Shown here: piece by piece, positions 1 through 7,652 of the stretch | Layout: each line of letters starts with the position of its first letter | Numbering within the stretch: the stretch's first letter is position 1 | Assembly (NCBI GenBank): GCA_039927975.1 | Contig: JBDSTZ010000138.1 | Span: forward strand, 1-11,889 | Direction of reading: 5' to 3' | Length of the DNA stretch: 11,889 nucleotides | Source of the DNA: JBDSTZ01 sp039927975 | Lineage (GTDB): Bacteria; Pseudomonadota; Gammaproteobacteria; Burkholderiales; Burkholderiaceae_D | The notes under the pieces: generated by a model | Seen by the model: the letters and a program-made list of their open reading frames with translations, nothing else | Databases searched by the model: none | Told to the model about the DNA's origin: nothing | Program-made: the position numbers and the translations under genes

Positions 1-110
1 TGATGGCGTGGCTGCACGAGCAGGGCTGCCGCCCGCTGCATTTCGCCACCGCCCGCACCAATCTCGAAGAGATTTTCCTCAACCTGACCGGGCGCTCGCT
101 GCGCGACTGA
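1..110 (+). CDS. ABC transporter ATP-binding protein, C-terminal end only (partial)
   Basis: Only the last 35 codons are in the window; the frame begins at base 3 and ends in TGA at 108-110. The tail contains NLEEIFLNLTGRSLRD, which closely resembles the usual C-terminus of ATPases of the ABC-2 exporter class (DrrA, NatA and YbhF types, commonly '..LEDVFLxLTGRxLRD'). The Walker A, signature and Walker B motifs lie upstream of the window, so ATPase activity itself is not seen. The stop is one base before the ATG of the permease gene at 112, so the two are almost certainly co-transcribed and translationally coupled as nucleotide-binding and membrane subunits of one exporter. The substrate cannot be told from this fragment. 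Confidence 0.8.
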   Translation, partial: MAWLHEQGCRPLHFATARTNLEEIFLNLTGRSLRD

Positions 111-111
111 C

Positions 112-1416
112 ATGACTGCATTGATCGCGCTGGTGCGCAAAGACCTGCTGCTGTTTTTCTCCGACCGCCGCGCGTTGCTGGTGAACCTAGTGCTGCCGAT
201 CGTGATGGGGACCTTTTTCGGCTACCTGTTCGGCGGCTCTGGCAAAACCGAAACATCGCGCATCGAAGTGGCGCTGGTGCGGCAGGACAGCAGCGAAAGC
301 GGGCGCAAGATCGGCGCCGGCCTGAAGGCCGACGCCAGCCTGCAGGTGACCGAAATGAGCCTGGACGATGCGCGTCGCGCCGTGGGCAAGGGCAAGCAGA
401 AGGCGGCCATCGTCATCCCTGCCGGCTTTGGCGAGGCGGCCGGGGCCGCCCTGTTCGGCGCCGGCGAGAAGCCGCAGATCGACCTGCTGTACGATCCGTC
501 GCAGCAAGCCGTGCTGGCGATGGTCAAGGGCATGTTGACGCAGCAAGTGATGCAGACCGTCAGCGCCGAAATGTTTACCGGCAGCGCAGGGCAATCTTTC
601 ACCGACAAATCGCTGGCCAAGCTGGAGCAAGCCGCCGCGACCGATCCCGACAGTGTGGCGCTCAAGGATTTTCTTGGCAGCCTGAAAAAATTCCGGGCCG
701 TCCCGGTGGCGAAACCGGCGGCCGGCGCGAGCGAGAACGCGAAAGGCGGCCTGGCGATGCCGTTTTCAACGCGCGACCAGCAGGTCAGCAATGCCAAGGA
801 AAACGGTCCGAAAGGATACAACGGCTATGCGCATTCCTTCGCCGGCATGGGCGTGCAATTCATTCTGTTTCTGGGTGTGGACATGGGAATCGGCATCCTG
901 CTGGCGCGCCGTCTCGGCATCTGGAACCGCCTGCTGGCCGCGCCGGTGCGCCTGCGCTCGGTACTGCTGGCGCGCGCCGCTTCGGCCGCCCTGATTTCGC
1001 TCGGGCTGCTGTGCGCGATGTTCGGGTTCGCGGTGCTGGTGTTTGGCGTGCAGATCAGCAATCCGGCCGGCTTCCTCGGCGTGGCGCTGTGTTTCGCCTT
1101 GCTCACCGCCAGTTTCGGCCTGTTGATCGCCGCGTTTGGCAAGACGCCGGAAGCGGCGCGCGGCATCGCCGTCTTCGCCACCCTGATCATGGTCATGCTG
1201 GGCGGCGCCTGGGTGCCGTCCTTCATGTTTCCGCAATGGGTGCAGCAGGTGGCGCTGGTGGTGCCGACCCACTGGGCGATCGACGGTCTGGACGCGATGA
1301 CCTGGCGCGGTGTGGGGATGGATGCCGCCGCCAGGGCGATGGCGGCGGAACTGGGCTTTACGGTGTTGTTCGGCGCCCTGGCCTTGTGGAAGTTCGGGCG
1401 CCTGGAACGGCGTTAG
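112..1416 (+). CDS. ABC-2 type transporter permease
   Basis: A 434-residue integral inner-membrane protein, the likely membrane half of an ATP-driven exporter with the ATPase that ends at 110. It begins with a short cytoplasmic stretch (RKDLLLFFSDRRALL) and a first membrane segment at about residues 22-41. A long, mostly hydrophilic extracytoplasmic domain follows at about 43-240. Further membrane segments lie near 243-265, 287-311, 317-341, 352-372 and 411-427. The stretch WVPSFMFPQWVQQVALVVPT at about 367-386, followed by HWAIDGL, is the hallmark C-terminal part of ABC-2 permeases. This architecture matches the one-TM, large-loop, five-TM exporters (ABC2_membrane_3, YbhS/YhiH-like) used for drugs, antibiotics or Na+. 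The start at 112 lies one base after the ATPase stop and has no strong Shine-Dalgarno sequence, which suggests coupled translation. Its TAG stop overlaps the stop of the convergent MFS gene by 4 bp. Substrate unknown. Confidence 0.9.
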   Translation: MTALIALVRKDLLLFFSDRRALLVNLVLPIVMGTFFGYLFGGSGKTETSRIEVALVRQDSSESGRKIGAGLKADASLQVTEMSLDDARRAVGKGKQKAAIVIPAGFGEAAGAALFGAGEKPQIDLLYDPSQQAVLAMVKGMLTQQVMQTVSAEMFTGSAGQSFTDKSLAKLEQAAATDPDSVALKDFLGSLKKFRAVPVAKPAAGASENAKGGLAMPFSTRDQQVSNAKENGPKGYNGYAHSFAGMGVQFILFLGVDMGIGILLARRLGIWNRLLAAPVRLRSVLLARAASAALISLGLLCAMFGFAVLVFGVQISNPAGFLGVALCFALLTASFGLLIAAFGKTPEAARGIAVFATLIMVMLGGAWVPSFMFPQWVQQVALVVPTHWAIDGLDAMTWRGVGMDAAARAMAAELGFTVLFGALALWKFGRLERR

Positions 1417-2756
1417 TCCTTGATTTCGAGCGCGCGGTTCAGGCTCAGCGCGGCCAGCGAGCCGAGCGAACCGGACAGCAGATACAGGCTCACGTAGGCC
1501 AGGCCGAAGTGGGCCGACAGTCCCCGCGCGACCAGCGGGGCGAAGCCGGCGCCGACCAGCCAGGCCAGGTCGGACGTCAGGGCCGCGCCGGTGTAGCGGA
1601 AGCGAGCCTGGAAGTTGGCGGTCACGGCGCCGGCAGCTTGTCCATACGACAGGCCCAGCAGCAGAAAGCCGACCAGGATGAAGATGTTCTCGCCCAGCTC
1701 GCCACCGGACATCAAATTGGGCACGAAGCCGCTGAACACGGCGATCAAGGTGGCCAGGGTGCCCAGCGTGGTGCGGCGGCCGAAGCGGTCGGCGATCAGG
1801 CCCGAGGCGACGATGCCCAGCGCCGCCAGGCCGGCGCCGACCATTTGCAGCAGCAGGAAGTCGCTGATCGAACGGCTCGAATACAGGTTGATCCACGACA
1901 GCGGGAACACGGTGACGAGGTGGAACAGGGCGTAGCTGGCCAGCGCGGCCAACGCGCCGATCAGCACGTTGCTGCCTTGCGAACGGACCATTTCGGTGAC
2001 GTCGGTCGGTTCCAGTTCACGCTCGTCAAGCAGGCGCGAGTATTCAGGGGTGGACACGAGGCGCAGGCGGGCGAACAGCGCCACCACGTTGATGGCGAAC
2101 GCGGCGTAGAAAGGATAGCGCCAGCCCCAGGTCAGGAAGTCGGTCATCGACAGCGCCGACAGCAGGTAGGAGAACAAGCCGGCGGCGATGATGAAGCCGG
2201 TCGGCGCGCCCAGCTGGCCGAGCATGGCGTACCAGCCGCGGCGTTTTTTCGGCGCGTTCAGCGCCAACAGCGACGGCAGGCCGTCCCACGAACCGCCCAG
2301 CGCGATACCCTGGCCGACGCGCAGCAGCGACAACAGCACCACGGACGTGACGCCCAATTCAGCGTAGCTTGGCAGGAAGGCCATGCCGGCGGTCGATACG
2401 CCAAGCAGGAACAAGGCCAGCGTCAGTTTGACTTCGCGGCTGAAACGCTTCTGGATGGCCATGAAGGCGATGGTGCCGAACGGGCGCGCCAGGAAGGCCA
2501 GCGCGAACACGGTGAACGCGCTTAGGGTGCCGTCGAGGCGGCTTTCGTTGGGAAAGAACACGGCCGGGAACACCAGCACCGAGGCGATCGCGTAGACGAA
2601 GAAGTCGAAGTATTCGGACGCGCGTCCGATCACCACGCCGACGGCGATTTCGCCCGGCGCGATGTGGCCGTGGCCGTCGCGCGCGTTGATGTTGCGCGCC
2701 GCCTGGTTGGAACGTGGCGCGTCGTGCTTGCCGTCGAGAGTGCTTGTTGTAGACAT
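1413..2756 (-). CDS. MFS transporter, metabolite:H+ symporter (MHS) type
   Basis: A 447-residue, 12-helix secondary transporter of the inner membrane. Family features are GRASEYFDFFVYAIAS in helix 1 (residues 44-59), matching the MHS 'GxxxExxDFxxYGxxA' signature, plus RPFGTIAF (91-98), RVGQGIALGG (146-155) and a canonical ADRFGRR loop (322-328) in the second half. Two usual N-half motifs are degenerate. The helix 2-3 loop reads IQKRFSREVK instead of GDRxGRKxx. The acidic residue normally after the GG pair is serine (GGSWDG). I chose the ATG at 2754-2756. An in-frame ATG at 2823-2825 would add 23 residues (VCAVRAPAGDVLRHY...) that look like leader rather than protein; neither start has a strong Shine-Dalgarno sequence. 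The gene is divergent from cyoA across about 207 bp and may share control with it. Substrate unknown; organic acids or compatible solutes are typical for the family. Confidence 0.88.
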   Translation of the reverse strand: MSTTSTLDGKHDAPRSNQAARNINARDGHGHIAPGEIAVGVVIGRASEYFDFFVYAIASVLVFPAVFFPNESRLDGTLSAFTVFALAFLARPFGTIAFMAIQKRFSREVKLTLALFLLGVSTAGMAFLPSYAELGVTSVVLLSLLRVGQGIALGGSWDGLPSLLALNAPKKRRGWYAMLGQLGAPTGFIIAAGLFSYLLSALSMTDFLTWGWRYPFYAAFAINVVALFARLRLVSTPEYSRLLDERELEPTDVTEMVRSQGSNVLIGALAALASYALFHLVTVFPLSWINLYSSRSISDFLLLQMVGAGLAALGIVASGLIADRFGRRTTLGTLATLIAVFSGFVPNLMSGGELGENIFILVGFLLLGLSYGQAAGAVTANFQARFRYTGAALTSDLAWLVGAGFAPLVARGLSAHFGLAYVSLYLLSGSLGSLAALSLNRALEIKD

Positions 2757-2883
2757 CGTTTTATCTTGCTTTAGTAAGTAGTGGCGGAGAACATCGCCTG
2801 CCGGTGCGCGAACGGCGCAGACCATTTCGCTTGTACCATCACAGAGTACCGAAGTTTGCCCACACGGTAAAGCAATCCGCCTA

Positions 2884-2896
2884 GGACAAATTGTCC
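2884..2896. promoter_or_regulatory. Perfect 13-bp inverted repeat, candidate operator
   Basis: GGACAA-A-TTGTCC is an exact inverted repeat with 6-bp arms around one central base. It lies about midway between the divergent MFS gene (start 2756, - strand) and cyoA (start 2964, + strand). This is a usual place and size for a dimeric regulator's binding site. I do not recognise it as a known box (it is not FNR, Fur or CRP), so the regulator is unknown. Confidence 0.4.
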
Positions 2897-2901
2897 AATG
2901 T

Positions 2902-2917
2902 TCAGGGCGGACCCTGA
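2902..2917. promoter_or_regulatory. Perfect stem-loop in the cyoA leader region
   Basis: TCAGGG-CGGA-CCCTGA has perfect 6-bp arms with a 4-nt loop, 5 bp downstream of the preceding 13-bp palindrome and 46 bp before the cyoA start at 2964. It could be a second operator or a leader RNA hairpin if transcription begins upstream. There is no T-tract, so it is not a terminator. Function is inferred only from position and symmetry. Confidence 0.35.
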
Positions 2918-2963
2918 CAGCTACAGTAGCAATATCTCCTTAGTCTGTCGATCCAAATACTGC

Positions 2964-3950
2964 ATGATTTCTCCTCACTTCCGTCGCGCCCTGGGCTTGA
3001 TTCCGCTGCTGTGGCTGGCCGGATGCAACACCGTGGTCATGAATCCTTCGGGCGATATCGCGTCCCAGCAAGGCCGCCTGATTGTCATCTCGACCCTGCT
3101 GATGCTGCTCATTATTGTGCCCGTCATCGCGCTCACTTTTCTGTTCGCCTGGCGTTACCGCAAAAACAACACCACCGCCAAGTACGATCCCGACTGGGAC
3201 CACTCGACCATTCTCGAGCTGGTGATCTGGGGCGCGCCGCTCCTGATCATCATCGCGCTCGGCTTGATCACCTGGATCAGTACCCACTTGCTCGACCCGT
3301 ACCGCCCGCTCGGCCGCATCGACGAAAACCGTCCGCTGCAACGCGACATCAAGCCGCTGGTGGTCGAAGTCGTCGCGCTCGACTGGAAATGGCTGTTCAT
3401 TTATCCGGAGCAGGGCATCGCCACCGTCAATGAACTGGTGACCCCGGTCGACGTGCCGGTCAAGTTCCGCATCACCGCCTCGACCGTGATGAATTCGTTC
3501 TACATCCCTGCGCTGGCCGGCCAGATCTACGCCATGCCGGGAATGGAGACGACCCTGCACGCGGTCATCAACAAGCCGGGCCAGTACGAAGGCATGTCGG
3601 CCAACTTTAGCGGCGCCGGCTTCTCGCACATGCGCTTCGGCTACAAGGGCGTGAGCGGCGCCGAGTTCGACAGCTGGGTCGCCGCCACCAAGGCCGGCGG
3701 CGGCTCGCTTGACCGTGCGCGCTACCTGGCGCTGGAAAAGCCAAGCGAGAAAGAACCCGTGCAGCGCTTCGCCAGCCGCGACCCCGGCCTGTTCGACGCC
3801 ATCGTCAACCGCTGCGTTGGCGCCGGCACGGTCTGCATGAACAAGATGATGGCGGACGACGCCGAACGCATTCGCAAGGCCGGTGAAATCTGCACCACGC
3901 CAGCCAAGCCAGTAATTTCAATGACGAGTAACCATGCAACAGCACACTGA
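2964..3950 (+). CDS. cyoA: Cytochrome o-type ubiquinol oxidase subunit II (CyoA), lipoprotein
   Basis: Subunit II of a heme-copper quinol oxidase, anchored in the inner membrane with a periplasmic cupredoxin-like domain. From the ATG at 2964 it is 328 residues. It has a lipoprotein signal ending LLWLAGC (lipid-carrying Cys21), membrane segments at about 38-63 and 84-107, and the family motif DWKWLFIYPEQGIATVNE (140-157), nearly identical to E. coli CyoA. SVMNSF-like TVMNSFYIP (174-182) and IYAMPGM (188-194) also match. The CuA ligands of cytochrome c oxidase subunit II are missing: FSGAGFSHM (215-223) stands where the Cys/His cluster would be, as expected for a quinol oxidase. The reading frame is open back to an ATG at 2898, but that start would put 22 residues ahead of the signal peptide, so 2964 is preferred despite a weak ribosome site. 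The tail holds three cysteines (284, 291, 310). It overlaps cyoB by 17 bp. Confidence 0.95.
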   Translation: MISPHFRRALGLIPLLWLAGCNTVVMNPSGDIASQQGRLIVISTLLMLLIIVPVIALTFLFAWRYRKNNTTAKYDPDWDHSTILELVIWGAPLLIIIALGLITWISTHLLDPYRPLGRIDENRPLQRDIKPLVVEVVALDWKWLFIYPEQGIATVNELVTPVDVPVKFRITASTVMNSFYIPALAGQIYAMPGMETTLHAVINKPGQYEGMSANFSGAGFSHMRFGYKGVSGAEFDSWVAATKAGGGSLDRARYLALEKPSEKEPVQRFASRDPGLFDAIVNRCVGAGTVCMNKMMADDAERIRKAGEICTTPAKPVISMTSNHATAH

Positions 3951-5940
3951 CCTGACCAAGCTAATCCTGGGCCGCCTGAGCTGGGACGCGATTCCCTTCC
4001 ACGAGCCTATCCTGCTGGCGACCTTCGCCATGGTCGTCCTGGGCGGCGTCGCGCTGCTCGGCGCGATGACCTATTTCCGCGTCTGGGGCGCTCTGTGGCG
4101 CGACTGGATCACCAGCATCGACCACAAGAAGATCGGCATCATGTACATGATCCTCGGCCTGGTCATGCTGCTGCGCGGCTTCGCCGACGCGCTCATGATG
4201 CGCGCCCAGCAAGCCATGGCCTTTGGCGACAATGCCGGCTTCCTGCCGCCGCACCACTATGACCAGGTGTTCACCGCGCACGGCGTGATCATGATCTTCT
4301 TCGTCGCCATGCCTTTGGTGACCGGCTTCATGAACTACGTGGTGCCGCTGCAGATCGGCGCGCGCGACGTCGCCTTTCCGTTCCTGAACAACTTCAGCTT
4401 CTGGATGACGACCTTCGGCGCCGGCCTGACCATGGCATCGCTGTTCGTCGGCGAATTCGCCCGCACCGGCTGGCTGGCGTATCCGCCGCTGTCGGGCATC
4501 CTGGCCAGTCCCGACGTCGGGGTGGACTACTACATCTGGTCGCTGCAGATCGCCGGGGTGGGCACGCTGCTCTCCGGGGTGAACCTGATCGTCACCATCA
4601 TCAAGATGCGCGCGCCCGGCATGGACATGATGAAAATGCCGGTGTTTACCTGGACCTCGCTGTGCACCAACGTGCTGATCGTCGCCGCCTTTCCGGTGCT
4701 GACCGCCGTGCTGGCGATGCTCTCGCTCGACCGCACCTTCGGCACCCACTTCTTCACCAACGACATGGGCGGCAACGCCATGATGTACGTGAACCTGATC
4801 TGGATCTGGGGCCACCCCGAGGTGTACATCCTGATCCTGCCGGTGTTCGGCATCTTCTCGGAAGTGGTCTCGACCTTTTCGAGCAAGCGTCTGTTCGGCT
4901 ACACCTCGATGGTCTACGCGACCGTCGTGATCACCATCCTGTCCTATCTGGTGTGGCTGCACCACTTCTTCACCATGGGCTCGGGCGCCAGCGTCAACTC
5001 GTTCTTCGGCATCACCACGATGATCATTTCGATTCCGACCGGCGCGAAGATCTTCAATTGGCTGTTCACGATGTACCGTGGCCGCATCCGCTTCGAGCTG
5101 CCGATGATGTGGGCGATCGCCTTCATGGTCACCTTCGTCATCGGCGGCATGACCGGCGTGCTGCTGGCGGTGCCGGCGGCCGACTTCGTGCTGCATAACA
5201 GCCTGTTCCTGATCGCCCACTTCCACAACGTGATCATCGGCGGCGTGCTGTTTGGCCTGTTCGCCGGCATTAACTACTGGTTCCCGAAAGCCTTCGGCTA
5301 CAAGCTCGATACCTACTGGGGCAAGTGGTCGTTCTGGCTGTGGGTGGTCGGCTTCTACTTCGCCTTCATGCCGCTGTACGTGCTTGGCCTGATGGGCGTG
5401 ACGCGCCGCATGAGCCACTTCGAAGACCCGTCGCTGCAGATCTGGTTCCAGATCGCCGCTTTCGGCGCGGTGCTGATCGCCGGCGGCATCGGCGCCATGC
5501 TGATGCAGTTCGTGGTCAGCTTCCTGCGCCGCGACAAGCTGCGCGACGTGACCGGCGACCCGTGGGATGGCCGTACCCTGGAGTGGTCGACCTCGTCGCC
5601 GCCGCCTGACTACAACTTCGCCTTCACGCCGGTGGTGCACGACAATGACACCTGGGCCGACATGAAGAAGAACCAGTACGCGCGTCCGATCAAGGACTTC
5701 GTCTCGATTCATATGCCGAAGAACACCTGGGCCGGTTTCGTCATCGCCGCCATCAGCGCCGTGATCGGTTTCGCCCTGATCTGGCAAATGTGGCTGGTCG
5801 CCGGCGTCGCCTTTGTCGGCATGATGGTTGCCATCATCATCCACACCTTTAATTACAAGCGCGATTACCACGTGTCGGTCGAAGAAGTCGTCCGCACGGA
5901 AGCCGCGCGCACCCGTCAGTTGGAAGCCTCGTATGTCTGA
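3934..5940 (+). CDS. cyoB: Cytochrome o-type ubiquinol oxidase subunit I (CyoB)
   Basis: The 668-residue catalytic subunit. It reduces O2 to water with electrons from ubiquinol and pumps protons across the inner membrane. All key residues are visible, each offset by +10 from E. coli CyoB. Low-spin heme ligands are His116 and His431. The high-spin heme ligand is His429. CuB ligands are His294 and His343/His344, with the Tyr298 cross-link partner in GHPEVY. Asp145 (D channel entry, in GARDVAFPFLNN), Glu296 and the K-channel Lys372 (in PTGAKIFNW) are present. The quinol-site residues Arg81, Asp85, His108 and Gln111 are also conserved, which makes quinol rather than cytochrome c the electron donor. 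Length is close to E. coli CyoB (663). The ATG at 3934 lies inside the end of cyoA (17-bp overlap), and the stop overlaps cyoC by 8 bp, so expression is coupled. Whether the binuclear-site heme is O or A cannot be read from sequence. Confidence 0.97.
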   Translation: MQQHTDLTKLILGRLSWDAIPFHEPILLATFAMVVLGGVALLGAMTYFRVWGALWRDWITSIDHKKIGIMYMILGLVMLLRGFADALMMRAQQAMAFGDNAGFLPPHHYDQVFTAHGVIMIFFVAMPLVTGFMNYVVPLQIGARDVAFPFLNNFSFWMTTFGAGLTMASLFVGEFARTGWLAYPPLSGILASPDVGVDYYIWSLQIAGVGTLLSGVNLIVTIIKMRAPGMDMMKMPVFTWTSLCTNVLIVAAFPVLTAVLAMLSLDRTFGTHFFTNDMGGNAMMYVNLIWIWGHPEVYILILPVFGIFSEVVSTFSSKRLFGYTSMVYATVVITILSYLVWLHHFFTMGSGASVNSFFGITTMIISIPTGAKIFNWLFTMYRGRIRFELPMMWAIAFMVTFVIGGMTGVLLAVPAADFVLHNSLFLIAHFHNVIIGGVLFGLFAGINYWFPKAFGYKLDTYWGKWSFWLWVVGFYFAFMPLYVLGLMGVTRRMSHFEDPSLQIWFQIAAFGAVLIAGGIGAMLMQFVVSFLRRDKLRDVTGDPWDGRTLEWSTSSPPPDYNFAFTPVVHDNDTWADMKKNQYARPIKDFVSIHMPKNTWAGFVIAAISAVIGFALIWQMWLVAGVAFVGMMVAIIIHTFNYKRDYHVSVEEVVRTEAARTRQLEASYV

Positions 5941-6559
5941 TACCACGCTGAGCACGGCCAGCGCCGATCCTAGCGCACGTTACTTCGTGCGCGACCACCA
6001 TCCTGAAAACGGCACCTTGCTGGGTTTCTGGATCTACCTGATGAGCGATTGCCTGATCTTCGCCTGTCTGTTCGCCACTTACGCGGTCCTGGGCCGCAAC
6101 TACGCCGGCGGCCCGACCGGCGCCGAGCTGTTCGAGCTGCCGCTGGTGGCGCTGAACACGGCGTTCCTGCTGCTGTCGTCGATCACCTACGGTTTCGCGA
6201 TGATCGAATCGCAGCGCAAGCGCCTGAAAAGCGCGCTGGTGTGGCTGGCGATCACCGGCTTGTTCGGCGCGGCCTTCCTGTCGCTCGAACTGTATGAGTT
6301 CAGCCACCTGATCCACGAGGGCGCAGGTCCCGCCCGCAGCGCCTTCCTGACCTCGTTCTTCGCGCTGGTCGGCACCCACGGCCTGCACGTGACCTTCGGT
6401 ATCGTCTGGCTCGTGACCTTGATGTTCCAGCTGGGCCGCCACGGCCTGACGCCTGAAAACATGCGCCGCCTGATGTGCCTGTCGATGTTCTGGCACTTCC
6501 TGGACGTCGTCTGGATCGGCGTATTCACCTTTGTGTATTTGATGGGAGTGTTGCCATGA
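5933..6559 (+). CDS. cyoC: Cytochrome o-type ubiquinol oxidase subunit III (CyoC)
   Basis: A 208-residue, five-helix membrane subunit of the quinol oxidase, close to the 204 residues of E. coli CyoC. Helices lie near residues 28-50, 68-90, 99-119, 139-161 and 183-204. Family motifs include LGFWIYLMSDCLIFACLF (30-47), the GTHGLHVTFG segment (147-156) and the final FWHFLDVVWIGVFTFVY (186-202). I chose the ATG at 5933 because GGAAG lies at a good distance before it and because the protein then begins like known CyoC. An in-frame ATG at 5828 would only read cyoB out of frame. The start overlaps the end of cyoB by 8 bp, and the stop overlaps cyoD by 4 bp (ATGA). Subunit III is needed for complex assembly and stability in this family; it carries no cofactor. 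Confidence 0.96.
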   Translation: MSDTTLSTASADPSARYFVRDHHPENGTLLGFWIYLMSDCLIFACLFATYAVLGRNYAGGPTGAELFELPLVALNTAFLLLSSITYGFAMIESQRKRLKSALVWLAITGLFGAAFLSLELYEFSHLIHEGAGPARSAFLTSFFALVGTHGLHVTFGIVWLVTLMFQLGRHGLTPENMRRLMCLSMFWHFLDVVWIGVFTFVYLMGVLP

Positions 6560-6933
6560 GCGATCACCACGCAACGCATGGCGACGACCATGCCAACCAC
6601 AGCAGCCTGAAGGGCTATACCATCGGCTTCGTGCTGTCGGTTATCCTGACGGCGATTCCGTTCTGGCTGGTGATGCACGGCAGCTTCGACTCCTCGCGCA
6701 CCACGGCGTTTGTGGTGCTCGGTTTCGCCGCCGTGCAGATCGTCGTGCACATGATTTACTTCCTGCACATGAACAGCAAGGCCGAAGGCGGCTGGTCGAT
6801 GCTGTCGCTGTTGTTCACCGTGATGGTGCTGGTGATCATGCTCTCGGGCTCGATCTGGGTCATGTACCACCTCAACACCAACATGATGCCGGGCATGGGG
6901 CCGGCAGGACATACGATCCACGAAATGCCATGA
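6556..6933 (+). CDS. cyoD: Cytochrome o-type ubiquinol oxidase subunit IV (CyoD)
   Basis: A 125-residue three-helix subunit, slightly longer than E. coli CyoD (109). The N-terminus is histidine-rich (MSDHHATHGDDHANHSS) and helices follow at about 19-40, 48-70 and 80-104. The pair VQIVVHMIYFLHMNSK and SIWVMYHLNTNMMP is characteristic of CyoD. The extra length is a C-terminal tail (GMGPAGHTIHEMP). The start at 6556 overlaps the cyoC stop in an ATGA junction and has GGGAG just upstream. The stop again forms an ATGA overlap with the SURF1 gene. Known role in the family: assists CuB-site assembly of subunit I. No cyoE (heme O synthase) gene follows, unlike E. coli. Confidence 0.95.
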   Translation: MSDHHATHGDDHANHSSLKGYTIGFVLSVILTAIPFWLVMHGSFDSSRTTAFVVLGFAAVQIVVHMIYFLHMNSKAEGGWSMLSLLFTVMVLVIMLSGSIWVMYHLNTNMMPGMGPAGHTIHEMP

Positions 6934-7631
6934 GTCCGGCGCGGTCTCGCGGTCGACTGGCGCTGACGATCGTCGCGCTGGTCCTGTTCGCGGGGTTTGC
7001 CGCGCTCGGCACCTGGCAGTTGCAACGCCTGCAATGGAAGACCGCGCTCATCGCGCGGGTCGACCAGCGCGTGGCGGCGGCGCCGGTCCCGGCCCCGGGA
7101 CCGGAACGCTGGAGCGCGGTCAGCGCCGCCGGCGATGAATACCGCCATGTGCGCCTCTCCGGCGTGTTTCTCCACCATCTCGCCACCCCCGTTCAAGCCG
7201 TCACCGCGCTGGGCGGCGGGTACTGGCTGCTGACGCCGTTGCGCCAGGCCGACGGCAGCATCGTGCTGGTCAACCGCGGCTTCGTGAAGGCGGCGCCGGC
7301 TCCGGCGGCCCCACCTCCAGGGGCGCCTGTGGCCGTGACCGGCCTGCTGCGCATCAGCGAGCCCGGTGGCGGTTTCCTTCGTGATAACGATCCATCCCAC
7401 AACCGCTGGTTTTCGCGCGACGTGCGGGCGATCGCGGCGGCGCGCGGGCTGTCGCCGGTGGCGCCATACTTCGTCGACGCGGACGCCGGCACCGATGATG
7501 CGTCGGGCCCGATCGGCGGACTGACGGTGATTTCGTTTCATAACAACCACCTCGTCTACGCCCTGACTTGGTATGCTCTGGCTGCGATGGTCGCCGGCGC
7601 CTGGTTTTGGATAAGGCGCCAGCGCGCCTGA
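6930..7631 (+). CDS. surf1: SURF1-family oxidase assembly protein
   Basis: A 233-residue inner-membrane protein with the SURF1/Shy1 plan: two membrane helices (about 8-26 and 209-227) flanking a periplasmic domain. Family motifs in order are GTWQLQRLQWK (27-37), GGGYWLLTPL (95-104), VLVNRGFV (112-119), PYFVDAD (179-185) and HNNHLVYALTWYALA (204-218). SURF1 proteins help deliver heme, best shown for heme a, to subunit I of heme-copper oxidases. In Paracoccus denitrificans one of two paralogues (Surf1q) serves a quinol oxidase encoded beside it. The 4-bp ATGA overlap with cyoD makes this a dedicated factor for the oxidase in this operon (inference). A proline/alanine-rich stretch at 121-134 is a low-complexity loop. 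Which heme it handles is not decided by the sequence. Confidence 0.92.
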   Translation: MSPARSRGRLALTIVALVLFAGFAALGTWQLQRLQWKTALIARVDQRVAAAPVPAPGPERWSAVSAAGDEYRHVRLSGVFLHHLATPVQAVTALGGGYWLLTPLRQADGSIVLVNRGFVKAAPAPAAPPPGAPVAVTGLLRISEPGGGFLRDNDPSHNRWFSRDVRAIAAARGLSPVAPYFVDADAGTDDASGPIGGLTVISFHNNHLVYALTWYALAAMVAGAWFWIRRQRA

Positions 7632-7652
7632 TTCAACCGGTTGGGAGAGTGG

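Noticed and set aside
1011..2525. 504-codon + strand open frame across the ABC permease end and opposite the MFS gene
   Set aside because: It spans two well-recognised genes and is rich in Gln, Arg and Gly with no domain. It is a composition shadow.
2898..2963. Upstream ATG start for cyoA adding 22 residues
   Set aside because: It would place a polar stretch ahead of the lipoprotein signal and put a perfect stem-loop in coding sequence. The 2964 start gives a normal signal peptide ending LAGC.
3961..5955. 664-codon open frame on the - strand opposite cyoB
   Set aside because: It mirrors cyoB, whose strong GC bias at third positions removes stops on the other strand. The translation is a His/Asp/Gln/Arg-rich string with no hydrophobic core or known motif.
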